5,686 bases of DNA from positions 1-5,686 of the forward strand of contig CANQMY010000080.1 in NCBI GenBank assembly GCA_947625075.1. The letters run 5' to 3'. The translations under genes were made by a program, and so were the position numbers. This stretch comes from an uncultured Clostridia bacterium. GTDB taxonomy: Bacteria; Bacillota; Clostridia; TANB77; CAG-508. Positions 1 to 5,686 of this stretch are shown here, piece after piece (the first letter of the stretch is position 1; every line of letters starts with the position of its first letter). A model generated the notes under the pieces. The model did not search any database. It saw only the letters and a list, made by a program, of their open reading frames with translations, and was not told the DNA's origin.

Positions 1-64
1 CGACTTGCATGTCTTATGTGCGCCGCCAGCGTTTATCCTGAGCCAGGATCGAACTCTCATATTA
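1..64 (-). rRNA. rrs: 16S ribosomal RNA, 5' end only (partial)
   Basis: Read on the minus strand, bases 57-38 give AGAGTTCGATCCTGGCTCAG, the universal 27F region near the 5' end of bacterial 16S rRNA. It continues into the conserved ACGCTGGCGGCG and ACATGCAAGTCG blocks, the last ending at the window edge. By alignment with E. coli numbering (A of AGAGTTTGATC at position 8), the mature 5' end falls near base 64; the exact processed end is an estimate. Only about 64 of roughly 1,500 bases are present. The base at E. coli position 14 is C rather than the usual T. The gene is driven by the promoter at 215-243 and follows the lepA-rlmB cluster in the same direction. Confidence 0.97.
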
Positions 65-208
65 AATATATTTGAGTCTTAGCTCATTTTTTTCGCTTCT
101 TTTTTTGGTAGTACTAAACTACCGCTTTTTATTGGTTTCTCAAAAGATTCATTGTTTATTTTTCAATGTACTTTATTGTCAGCATTATGTATATTTTATC
201 TGCCGACG
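65..208 (-). promoter_or_regulatory. 16S rRNA leader (transcribed spacer upstream of the mature 5' end)
   Basis: About 140 bases lie between the expected transcription start (near 207-209) and the 16S 5' end. Three small inverted repeats are visible. 201-207 pairs with 178-184 (7 bp, one G-U, right at the expected transcript start). 150-154 pairs with 164-168 (5 bp, weak). 107-112 pairs with 118-123 (6 bp, 5-base loop). Bases 151-134 read TGAATCTTTTGAGAAACC on the minus strand, which loosely resembles the boxA-type antitermination signals of Bacillota rRNA leaders. That resemblance is a visual inference. No open reading frame here looks real. Confidence 0.7.
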
Positions 209-214
209 AGATTT

Positions 215-243
215 ATTATACTATGCTCTTTCTAAAAAGTCAA
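215..243 (-). promoter_or_regulatory. rRNA operon promoter (sigma-A type)
   Basis: On the minus strand a -35 box TTGACT (243-238) is followed by a 17-base spacer and a perfect -10 box TATAAT (220-215). This is close to the housekeeping sigma consensus at optimal spacing. The expected start is near 207-209, where the transcript may begin with G207, also the first base of a 7-bp hairpin. It lies about 150 bases upstream of the mature 16S 5' end and has A-tracts directly upstream of the -35 box, as expected for a strong rRNA promoter. A second promoter in tandem, common for rRNA operons in this phylum, was not seen. Confidence 0.9.
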
Positions 244-246
244 CAC

Positions 247-275
247 TTTTTTTGAAAGTTTTTTTTAATATTTTT
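247..275 (-). promoter_or_regulatory. Phased A-tract region, UP-element-like, upstream of the rRNA promoter
   Basis: Read on the minus strand, three A-tracts lie just upstream of the -35 box, at 253-247, 266-259 and 275-271. Their centres are about 12 and 10.5 bases apart, close to one helical turn, so this DNA is probably bent. Placement from about -40 to -68 fits a binding site for the RNA polymerase alpha C-terminal domains (UP element). The purine-rich strand continues up to the end of the preceding gene at 355, so the upstream limit is arbitrary. Confidence 0.55.
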
Positions 276-354
276 ATATTTAAATATTTTTTTCTTTTTA
301 TTTTCTTATTTTATTTCTTTTTCTATTATTTTTCTTGTTTTTTTCATAAAATTT

Positions 355-1749
355 TTAATTTATATTTTCAAATATTGGATCTAAATTAATTCCTATTTGT
401 GCACCAATATTTATATAAACATTATTAATTTTATTTTTTAAATCAATTATAAATGATGTAATTTGCTCTAAAGGATAATTATTAATAATTGCAATATTAT
501 TTTCTTTAAAAGTTTCTATTATTCCTATGTCATTTGTAAAACTTATATTATCTTTGTATGAATAATTTACCTTTTTAATTCCATTTTTAGTTGTTATTTC
601 CATTACATTACTTACATTATTATCAGCAATATTACCTTCTATTTTATATATTATTTCTAATGATTTTTCTATTCCATCATTTTCGTATCCAAATTCAAAA
701 ATATAATTTTCACTTGTTTTTCCTATTTTAAAATATTTATCATTAAATTGTAAAATTAATATTTCTTCACCATTTTCTTCTATATGTGTAATTAAAAAAA
801 CATTTTGATTCACTTTAATTTCTGTTTGAATATTTTTTTGTTTATATTCATTTACTGTAATACTTATATCTTCTGCATTTTCTGAATTTTCTTTTAATTT
901 TTTTATTTTTTCTTGCATTCTTATATTTAAAGTATTTATATCTGTATATTCATTGCTCATGTTCAAAAGTTTGAATTTTGATGTAATAAAATCCATCATT
1001 ATACTATCTTGAGATAATTTTGATAATAAACTTATTTGTATATTTGCACTTTCTTCTCCTGATAAACTTAATTTATATGCTTTAGTATTATATTCTTTTT
1101 CATTTATTTTTATACTATTAGAATCTTTACTATAAGATGTATCAGGACTATTATTTTTTAATAAATTATAATATTCTTCAATATGTTTTTTTTCAACATC
1201 AGTAATTTCTAATACCTTATCCATTTTTATATCCATTATTTCATTTGGTATATATATATTATCTGATAATGCTTTTGAGATTTTTTGTAAATTTTCATTT
1301 TCTATTCCTATATATTTATTTGAAATTTGTGGACTATAAAACGCATATACATTCTTATCTTTTGCAAAATTAATATTAAATAGGTTTGTATTACTGCTTT
1401 TAATTGTAATATAATAATTTGCTTTTTCAGTTTTATTGTTTACTTTGCTTTCAAGTTCCAGTTTTAATTTATCCATTATACTACTATCTGCTATATTTGA
1501 GGATGATTTTACTATCATTTCTGATTTTCTAATATATGGCATTGTTTGTTTCAAATTTTCATAATCTTCAAAATCAGTTATATTTAATATTTTTAAATAT
1601 GAACCTGGCATTCTTAAATATCTAAAAAAAGCTCCTCTATTAGTTCTAAATATATCGGTAAAAAAGAATAAAGCTAAAATTATTGCTATTACTATAATAA
1701 CAAATATAAGACTTAATATAATTTTTATTTTTATTTTTTTAGATCTCAT
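355..1749 (-). CDS. Membrane-anchored protein of unknown function (464 aa)
   Basis: I do not recognise the family with confidence. The N-terminus is basic (MRSKKIKIKI), followed by a hydrophobic helix at about residues 11-30 rich in Ile, Leu, Val and Phe. This looks like an uncleaved signal anchor with the N-terminus inside, putting about 430 residues outside the cell. The outer part is rich in Lys, Glu, Asn and Ile, has no cysteine, and shows alternating polar/hydrophobic beta-like stretches (for example KYIGIENENLQKISKAL, ILILQFNDKYFKIGKTSENY). It ends NIGAQIGINLDPIFENIN. No catalytic motif, LPxTG or lipobox is visible. It follows rlmB by 42 bases and is probably the last gene of that unit. 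The ATG at 1749 is chosen because it directly precedes the anchor and an in-frame TAA closes the frame 24 bases upstream. It lacks an adjacent Shine-Dalgarno (see 1750-1790). Confidence 0.85.
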   Translation of the reverse strand: MRSKKIKIKIILSLIFVIIVIAIILALFFFTDIFRTNRGAFFRYLRMPGSYLKILNITDFEDYENLKQTMPYIRKSEMIVKSSSNIADSSIMDKLKLELESKVNNKTEKANYYITIKSSNTNLFNINFAKDKNVYAFYSPQISNKYIGIENENLQKISKALSDNIYIPNEIMDIKMDKVLEITDVEKKHIEEYYNLLKNNSPDTSYSKDSNSIKINEKEYNTKAYKLSLSGEESANIQISLLSKLSQDSIMMDFITSKFKLLNMSNEYTDINTLNIRMQEKIKKLKENSENAEDISITVNEYKQKNIQTEIKVNQNVFLITHIEENGEEILILQFNDKYFKIGKTSENYIFEFGYENDGIEKSLEIIYKIEGNIADNNVSNVMEITTKNGIKKVNYSYKDNISFTNDIGIIETFKENNIAIINNYPLEQITSFIIDLKNKINNVYINIGAQIGINLDPIFENIN

Positions 1750-1790
1750 TATATTTTGTATGATACTATAATTTTATCATACACTCCTTT
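1750..1790 (-). promoter_or_regulatory. Split ribosome binding site: Shine-Dalgarno, 9-bp hairpin, then start codon
   Basis: On the minus strand a strong Shine-Dalgarno AAAGGAG (1790-1784) begins one base after the rlmB stop codon but is 34 bases from the ATG of the membrane-protein gene, too far for normal use. The bases between form a perfect inverted repeat: TGTATGATA (1783-1775), 9-base loop (1774-1766), TATCATACA (1765-1757), followed by AAATATA (1756-1750) and ATG. Folding the hairpin would leave an effective spacing of 7 bases, which is near optimal. The repeat is seen directly; its role in initiation is inferred. An alternative is that the Shine-Dalgarno serves a four-codon reading frame (Met-Ile-Lys-Leu-stop) starting inside the hairpin at 1781. 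Confidence 0.65.
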
Positions 1791-1791
1791 C

Positions 1792-2541
1792 TTAGTTTCT
1801 TTGGTTCATTACCTCATACATAATTATACCTGCTGATACTGATGCATTTAGCGAATTAATTTTTCCTTTCATTGGAATCTTTATTAAAAAATCGCAATTT
1901 TCTTTTACTAATCTAGACATTCCAAATCCTTCACTTCCAATTACTATAGCAACACCATCATCATATTTTAATTTATTATAAGGATTTTCTCCATGCATAT
2001 CTGTTCCATATATCCATATATTATTCTCTTTCAATTTCTTTATTGTTTCTGTTAAATTATTTACTCTTGCAATTTTCATATATTGTACTGCTCCTGCCGA
2101 TGTTTTATTGGTAGTACTATTAACTAAAGCAGCTCTTCTCTTAGGAATAATTATTCCATGAACGCCACTACATTCTGCTGTTCTTACTATTGATCCTAAA
2201 TTATTCTCATCTTCTATTCCATCTAATATAATAATGAAAGGCTTTTCATTTTTTTCTTTTGCTAAATTTAATATATCATCTATTGATGAATATTCAAAAG
2301 GCGGAACTATTGCTATTACTCCTTGATGCCTCTTTGTTTTTGACATTTGATCTAATTTATTTTTTTCTATTTCTGTAAAAACAATTTTATTTCTTCTTGC
2401 TAAGTTAATTATTTCAATAATTGAACCATGCTTTTCCCCTTTTTGCACATATAATTTGTTTATATCTTTTCCAGATTTTAATAATTCTATTACACTATTT
2501 CTACCTTCTATTTGGTCTAAAACTTCTTGATTATTTTCCAT
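1792..2541 (-). CDS. rlmB: 23S rRNA (guanosine-2'-O-)-methyltransferase RlmB, TrmH family
   Basis: This is a SAM-dependent SPOUT methyltransferase. RlmB methylates the ribose of G2251 (E. coli numbering) in the peptidyl-transferase P loop of 23S rRNA. Residues 10-80 match the N-terminal L30e-like RNA-binding domain (IEGRNSVIELL, then QMSKTKRHQGVIAIV). Residues about 100-249 form the trefoil-knot domain with all three TrmH motifs: LDGIEDENNLGSIVRTAECS (106-125, with N114 and R120), VIGSEGFGMSR (200-210, with E204) and IPMKGKINSLNASVSAGI (222-239). The length of 249 fits the family. The start overlaps nothing but lies one base after the HD gene's stop. Its Shine-Dalgarno (AAAGGA, about 2557-2552) is inside the end of that gene, which argues for coupled translation. 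RlmB and other TrmH-family guanosine 2'-O-methylases look alike, so the exact target base is inferred from family resemblance. Confidence 0.93.
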   Translation of the reverse strand: MENNQEVLDQIEGRNSVIELLKSGKDINKLYVQKGEKHGSIIEIINLARRNKIVFTEIEKNKLDQMSKTKRHQGVIAIVPPFEYSSIDDILNLAKEKNEKPFIIILDGIEDENNLGSIVRTAECSGVHGIIIPKRRAALVNSTTNKTSAGAVQYMKIARVNNLTETIKKLKENNIWIYGTDMHGENPYNKLKYDDGVAIVIGSEGFGMSRLVKENCDFLIKIPMKGKINSLNASVSAGIIMYEVMNQRN

Positions 2542-2542
2542 T

Positions 2543-3289
2543 TTAAATTCTTCCTTTTATATAATTATTAGCAAAAATTCTTATTTTTTCCATTTCTTCT
2601 GTTTTAGTTCTATCAATTATTTGGTTAATATAATCTTTTTCATTTAATATTTTAAAACTTATATCAAAATTCAAATCATATATCATAGCTATACTTGACA
2701 ACCACTCATCCATACATGTTTTTAAATATATTCTCTCAGTTTGTTTTTCATTGTAAAAGTCTTCCAAAATTTTTTCTGATATTGGTTCATCAGTAATATC
2801 TGATTTTTTATATAATATTTTGAAATCTTCATATCTAATTAAATTAAATATATCTAACTTATCTGCATCTCTAATTATTTTTGCATGCAATAATTCCTTT
2901 TCATTAAGACCTTCATTAATTCTGAATTTATTATGATTTTCAATAGCTTTTAAAATTATATTATGATATTTTTCTTCATCACAAAATTTATATATAAAAT
3001 TATTTTCCTTAAGTATTTCTACTCCAAGTTTTGCATGGTCAACTGATATCCTATCTTTAAATGTATCATATCTTTTTACTTGTTCAAACCTTCCTATATC
3101 ATGTAATATTCCAATTAATTCTGCGAGAACAATATCTTCATTACTTAATTTTAAATCTGTAGATATTATTTTAGCAAATTCTGAAACTCTATATGTATGA
3201 GCTATTTTTAATGCTATCCTTGGATTAGATTTATCATAATTTTTTACATAATTTTTAAATACTTCTTTTGCTTTTTCTATATCAATCAT
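2543..3289 (-). CDS. HD-domain metal-dependent phosphohydrolase
   Basis: This is a 248-residue HD-superfamily protein. The metal ligands appear intact: H31 (AHTYRVSEFA), H63-D64 (GILHDIGRFE), D141/D143 (RDADKLD). Two further histidines sit where di-metal members such as YqeK and HD-GYP carry them, H85 (VDHAKLGVEIL) and H119 (AIENHN), so a two-metal centre is plausible. There is no GYP motif, no synthetase domain and no membrane segment, so it should be cytosolic. The likely chemistry is phosphate-ester hydrolysis of a nucleotide; the substrate cannot be read from sequence. The C-terminal ~100 residues, after the HD core, are charged and unassigned. The start has a good Shine-Dalgarno (AGGAG, 3300-3296, 6-base spacing). 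It lies 15 bases after lepA and 1 base before rlmB, so it is almost certainly co-transcribed with these translation genes. Confidence 0.88.
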   Translation of the reverse strand: MIDIEKAKEVFKNYVKNYDKSNPRIALKIAHTYRVSEFAKIISTDLKLSNEDIVLAELIGILHDIGRFEQVKRYDTFKDRISVDHAKLGVEILKENNFIYKFCDEEKYHNIILKAIENHNKFRINEGLNEKELLHAKIIRDADKLDIFNLIRYEDFKILYKKSDITDEPISEKILEDFYNEKQTERIYLKTCMDEWLSSIAMIYDLNFDISFKILNEKDYINQIIDRTKTEEMEKIRIFANNYIKGRI

Positions 3290-3304
3290 TTTTTTCTCCT
3301 ATTT

Positions 3305-5119
3305 TTATTCTTTTTCACTATCTGCTTTTAAAACGTTTAAAAAAGCTTCTTGTGGTATTTCCACATTTCCAAACTGTCTCATTTTCTTTTTTCCACGTTT
3401 TTGTTTTTCTAATAATTTTTTCTTTCTGGTTATATCTCCACCATAGCATTTTGCTAATACATCTTTGCGAAGTGCTGATATTGTTTCTCTTGCAATTATT
3501 GTTCCTCCAATTACAGCTTGCAAAGGTATTGTAAATAATTGCCTTGGTATTTCTTCTTTTAATCTTTCCACTAATGTTCTTCCTCTATTGTATGCATTTG
3601 ATTTATGAACAATAAATGAAAGTGCATCAATTGGTTCATTGTTCACATATATATCTAATTTTACTAGTTCAGACTGTTTATATTCTTTTACATAATAATC
3701 AAGTGATGCATATCCTCTAGTTTTTGATTTTAATGTATCAAAGAAGTCATAAATAATTTCATTAAGTGGAAGTTCATATTTTAAAGTAACTCTTGCTTCA
3801 TCTAAATACTGCATATCTATATAAATTCCACGTCTATTTTGACACAAATCCATTACATTGCCAACATAGTCTTTTGGAACTATTATACTTGCTTCTACAA
3901 AAGGTTCTTCTACATATTTTATTTGTGATTGTTCAGGCATTTCTGATGGATTATACAAATTATCTATTGTTCCATCTGTTTTATGAACTTTATATATAAC
4001 TGATGGTGCAGTAGTAATCAATCCTAAATCAAATTCTCTATCTAGTCTTTCTTCTATTATTTCTAGATGCAAAAGTCCCAAAAATCCACATCTAAATCCA
4101 GAACCCAATGCAGTTGATGTTTCCGGCTCAAATACTAGTGCTGCATCATTCAGTTTTAATTTTTCTAAAGCAACTTTTAAATTTTCATAATCAGCTCCAT
4201 CCATTGGATATAATCCGCAAAATACCATTGAATTTACTTCTTTATATCCTGGAAGTGGTGCATCTGCTGGATTTTCTTCATTAGTTATTGTATCTCCAAC
4301 TCTAATATCACCTAAACTCTTAATACTTGCTGCAATATATCCTACTTCTCCAGCTTCAAGTTCTTCTGTCTCTATTAATTTTCCAGGTTCAAAATATCCT
4401 ACTTCTGTAACTGTAAAATGTGCTTTACTAGACATTAACCTAATTTCATCACCTACTTTTACAGTTCCTTCTTTTATTTTTACATAAGCTAACGCACCCT
4501 TATAGTCATTATATATTGAATCAAAAATTAATGCCTTTAATTTATTTTCTCTACTTCCATTTGGTGCTGGAATTTCTTTTACTATTTTTTCTAACACTTG
4601 TTCAACATTTAAACCCGTTTTTGCTGATATACATGGTGCATCTTCTGCTGGTATTCCTATAATGTTTTCTATTTCTTGCTTAACTTCATTTGGTCTTGCA
4701 CTTGGCAAATCTATTTTGTTTATTACTGGAATTATCTCTAAATTGTTATCTAATGCTAAATACACATTTGCTAAAGTTTGTGCTTCTACTCCTTGTGTAC
4801 TATCTACAACTAAAATTGCTCCTTCACATGCTGCTAAACTTTTTGATACCTCATAATTAAAATCTACATGACCAGGCGTATCAATTAGATTTAGTTCATA
4901 TTCTTTACCATCTTTTGCTTTATATTTCATTCTAACTGCTTGTGCCTTTATTGTTATTCCTCTTTCTTTTTCTATTTCCATATTGTCTAAAACTTGTTCT
5001 GTCATTTCTCTTTTTGATAGAGATCCTGTAAGTTCTATAAGTCTATCTGCTAAAGTAGATTTTCCATGATCTATATGTGCTATTATACTAAAATTTCTAA
5101 TTAAACTCTTGTCTTTCAT
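3305..5119 (-). CDS. lepA: Elongation factor 4 (LepA), ribosome-associated GTPase
   Basis: LepA is a translational GTPase that binds the ribosome near the A site and is linked to back-translocation, 30S maturation and stress tolerance. All GTPase motifs are present: G1 AHIDHGKST (14-22), G2 RGIT (53-56), G3 DTPGH (80-84, with the catalytic His84), G4 NKID (134-137), G5 SAK (165-167). Domain II follows, then EF-G-like domains without the EF-G domain IV. The LepA-specific C-terminal domain is marked by AKCYGGDITRKKKLLEKQKR and GKKKMRQFGNVEIP near the end. The length of 604 is normal for the family. The ATG at 5119 has AAGGAG (5129-5124) four bases upstream and gives the standard LepA N-terminus (IRNFSIIAHIDHGKST). 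It is first in the unit with the HD hydrolase and rlmB, with its own promoter at 5157-5185. In many Bacillota lepA is instead followed by hemW/hrcA; that neighbourhood is absent here. Confidence 0.98.
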   Translation of the reverse strand: MKDKSLIRNFSIIAHIDHGKSTLADRLIELTGSLSKREMTEQVLDNMEIEKERGITIKAQAVRMKYKAKDGKEYELNLIDTPGHVDFNYEVSKSLAACEGAILVVDSTQGVEAQTLANVYLALDNNLEIIPVINKIDLPSARPNEVKQEIENIIGIPAEDAPCISAKTGLNVEQVLEKIVKEIPAPNGSRENKLKALIFDSIYNDYKGALAYVKIKEGTVKVGDEIRLMSSKAHFTVTEVGYFEPGKLIETEELEAGEVGYIAASIKSLGDIRVGDTITNEENPADAPLPGYKEVNSMVFCGLYPMDGADYENLKVALEKLKLNDAALVFEPETSTALGSGFRCGFLGLLHLEIIEERLDREFDLGLITTAPSVIYKVHKTDGTIDNLYNPSEMPEQSQIKYVEEPFVEASIIVPKDYVGNVMDLCQNRRGIYIDMQYLDEARVTLKYELPLNEIIYDFFDTLKSKTRGYASLDYYVKEYKQSELVKLDIYVNNEPIDALSFIVHKSNAYNRGRTLVERLKEEIPRQLFTIPLQAVIGGTIIARETISALRKDVLAKCYGGDITRKKKLLEKQKRGKKKMRQFGNVEIPQEAFLNVLKADSEKE

Positions 5120-5156
5120 TATTCTCCTTAAAATATGCTTATAATTTTACATATAT

Positions 5157-5185
5157 ATACTACCACATTAATAAGTTTTCTGCAA
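5157..5185 (-). promoter_or_regulatory. Promoter of the lepA-HD-rlmB unit (sigma-A, extended -10)
   Basis: On the minus strand TTGCAG (5185-5180) and TAGTAT (5162-5157) are separated by exactly 17 bases. TGG directly before the -10 box fits the extended -10 (TGn) element. The transcript would start near 5150, leaving an untranslated leader of about 30 bases before the lepA ATG, enough for the Shine-Dalgarno but with no room for a riboswitch. The match is moderate and the region is A/T-rich, so a chance match is possible. Confidence 0.65.
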
Positions 5186-5228
5186 TAAATTTATTAAGCT
5201 AAATATTTATATTTAAATAAAATTACAT

Positions 5229-5270
5229 ATAAAAAAATAAAATGAAAATATTTTCATTTTATTTTTTTAT
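5229..5270 (-). terminator. 42-base perfect A/T palindrome, likely terminator of the Lon-family gene
   Basis: Bases 5229-5249 are the exact reverse complement of 5250-5270: 21 bp per arm with no mismatch and only one G-C pair per hairpin. The arms end in A7 and T7 runs, so on either strand a hairpin is followed by a U-tract, as in a bidirectional intrinsic terminator. It begins 38 bases after the stop codon of the protease gene and lies upstream of the lepA promoter, the right place to separate the two units. It lacks the usual G/C-rich stem, so strength is uncertain. Confidence 0.65.
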
Positions 5271-5307
5271 TTATTTTCTAATTAACTATTAATTATATTA
5301 AATTATG

Positions 5308-5686
5308 TCAAACAACTCCGTCCCCATTGACACTAACTTTTGCAAACTTCTTAAGTGTTTGATAAACTAAATAATTTACCGTTCCTGGAATATCCTTTGT
5401 TCCTGCTGGAACACCTGTTAAAATTTCAATTCCTTCATCTATATTTGATACTGCATAAATATGAAATTTTCCGTTTTTTACTGCTTCTACAATTTCTTTA
5501 TTTAAATTTAAGTTTTGTATATTTCTTTTTGGAATCATAACTCCTTGAGATCCGTCTAATCCATTTATTTTGCAAATTTCAAAGTATCCTTCTATCTTTT
5601 CATTAACTCCTCCTATAGCTTGAATTTCTCCTTTTTGGTTTACTGATCCCGTTACTGCTATAGCTTGATTTATTGGTACATTTGAT
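5308..5686 (-). CDS. Lon-family (LonB-like) ATP-dependent protease, C-terminal 125 residues (partial)
   Basis: The frame is open from the window edge (first full codon 5685-5683, Ser) to TGA at 5310-5308, so the gene starts outside the window. The Met at 5538 is internal, not a start, because the homologous protein sequence continues unbroken upstream of it. The visible part is the end of the S16 peptidase domain: INQAIAVTGSVNQKGEIQAI (5-24), then GGVNEKIEGYFEICK, where Lys30 of the fragment (codon 5598-5596) aligns with the catalytic Lys of the Ser-Lys dyad. GSQGVMIPKRN, FHIYAVSNIDEGIEILTGVP and PGTVNYLVYQTLKKFAKV follow, typical of the clostridial LonB-like/AAA-Lon proteins rather than classical LonA. 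The catalytic Ser and the ATPase part are not in view. The role is degradation of misfolded or regulatory proteins. The gene appears to be a separate unit from lepA, ending at the palindrome 5229-5270. Confidence 0.92.
   Translation of the reverse strand, partial: SNVPINQAIAVTGSVNQKGEIQAIGGVNEKIEGYFEICKINGLDGSQGVMIPKRNIQNLNLNKEIVEAVKNGKFHIYAVSNIDEGIEILTGVPAGTKDIPGTVNYLVYQTLKKFAKVSVNGDGVV

Noticed and set aside
107..130. Plus-strand hairpin (107-112 with 118-123) followed by GCTTTTT, resembling an intrinsic terminator
   Set aside because: It lies in the rRNA leader, where no plus-strand gene needs ending. The stem is only 6 bp and is better explained as leader RNA structure on the minus strand.
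72..389. Plus-strand reading frame of 105 codons, Phe/Leu-rich
   Set aside because: It covers the rRNA leader, promoter and the end of the membrane-protein gene. Its composition (long Phe/Ile/Leu runs) is just the reverse of A-rich minus-strand DNA, and it has no Shine-Dalgarno.
1757..1783. Inverted repeat after rlmB read as a terminator
   Set aside because: It is followed on the minus strand by AAATATAATG, not a T-tract, and it lies between a Shine-Dalgarno and the next start codon.
3268..3534. Plus-strand reading frame of 88 codons
   Set aside because: It lies opposite the 3' end of lepA, which has full family motifs. The Leu/Phe-rich translation is an antisense shadow.
3793..3999. Plus-strand reading frame of 68 codons
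   Set aside because: It is wholly antisense to conserved lepA coding sequence, with no ribosome binding site.
4662..4856. Plus-strand reading frame of 64 codons
   Set aside because: It is wholly antisense to the lepA GTPase domain, a shadow of a strongly conserved gene.
5355..5540. Plus-strand reading frame of 61 codons
   Set aside because: It is antisense to the Lon-family C-terminal domain, with low-complexity Leu/Phe content.
1..5686. Mobile element, CRISPR array, toxin-antitoxin pair or defence island
   Set aside because: No transposase, direct-repeat array, integrase, or small paired genes were seen. All genes are co-directional, alike in base composition and mostly housekeeping.

Overview
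This is a very A/T-rich window with every gene on the minus strand. It reads as the chromosome of a low-GC Bacillota, probably a Clostridia-like and perhaps host-associated lineage. The evidence is the strong AGGAG-type ribosome binding sites, sigma-A type TTGACT/TATAAT promoters, a LonB-like protease tail, and a 16S 5' end that reads GATAAACGCTGGCGGCGCAC. Genus cannot be fixed from 64 bases of 16S.

Layout, in the direction of transcription (high to low coordinates): (1) 5686-5308, the last 125 codons of a Lon-family protease (S16 peptidase domain), cut by the window edge. (2) 5307-5120, a 188-base gap holding a 42-base perfect A/T palindrome (likely terminator) and then a promoter for the next unit. 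(3) 5119-1792, a tight run of lepA (EF4), an HD-domain metal hydrolase and rlmB (23S rRNA 2'-O-methyltransferase), with gaps of 15 and 1 bases. (4) 1749-355, a 464-residue single-pass membrane-anchored protein of unknown function. Its Shine-Dalgarno lies 34 bases from its ATG, with a perfect hairpin in between. (5) 354-65, a gene-free stretch of 290 bases holding phased A-tracts, a near-consensus rRNA promoter and the 16S leader. (6) 64-1, the 5' end of a 16S rRNA gene running off the window.

The middle unit is themed on the ribosome: a translational GTPase, an rRNA methylase and an HD hydrolase, followed directly by an rRNA operon. No canonical terminator is visible between the membrane-protein gene and the rRNA promoter.

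Most of the window is ordinary housekeeping sequence. I saw no mobile element, CRISPR array, tRNA gene or clearly new defence system. The most unusual local structure is the hairpin set exactly between Shine-Dalgarno and start codon of the membrane-protein gene (1750-1790). Folding would shorten the apparent spacing from 34 to 7 bases.
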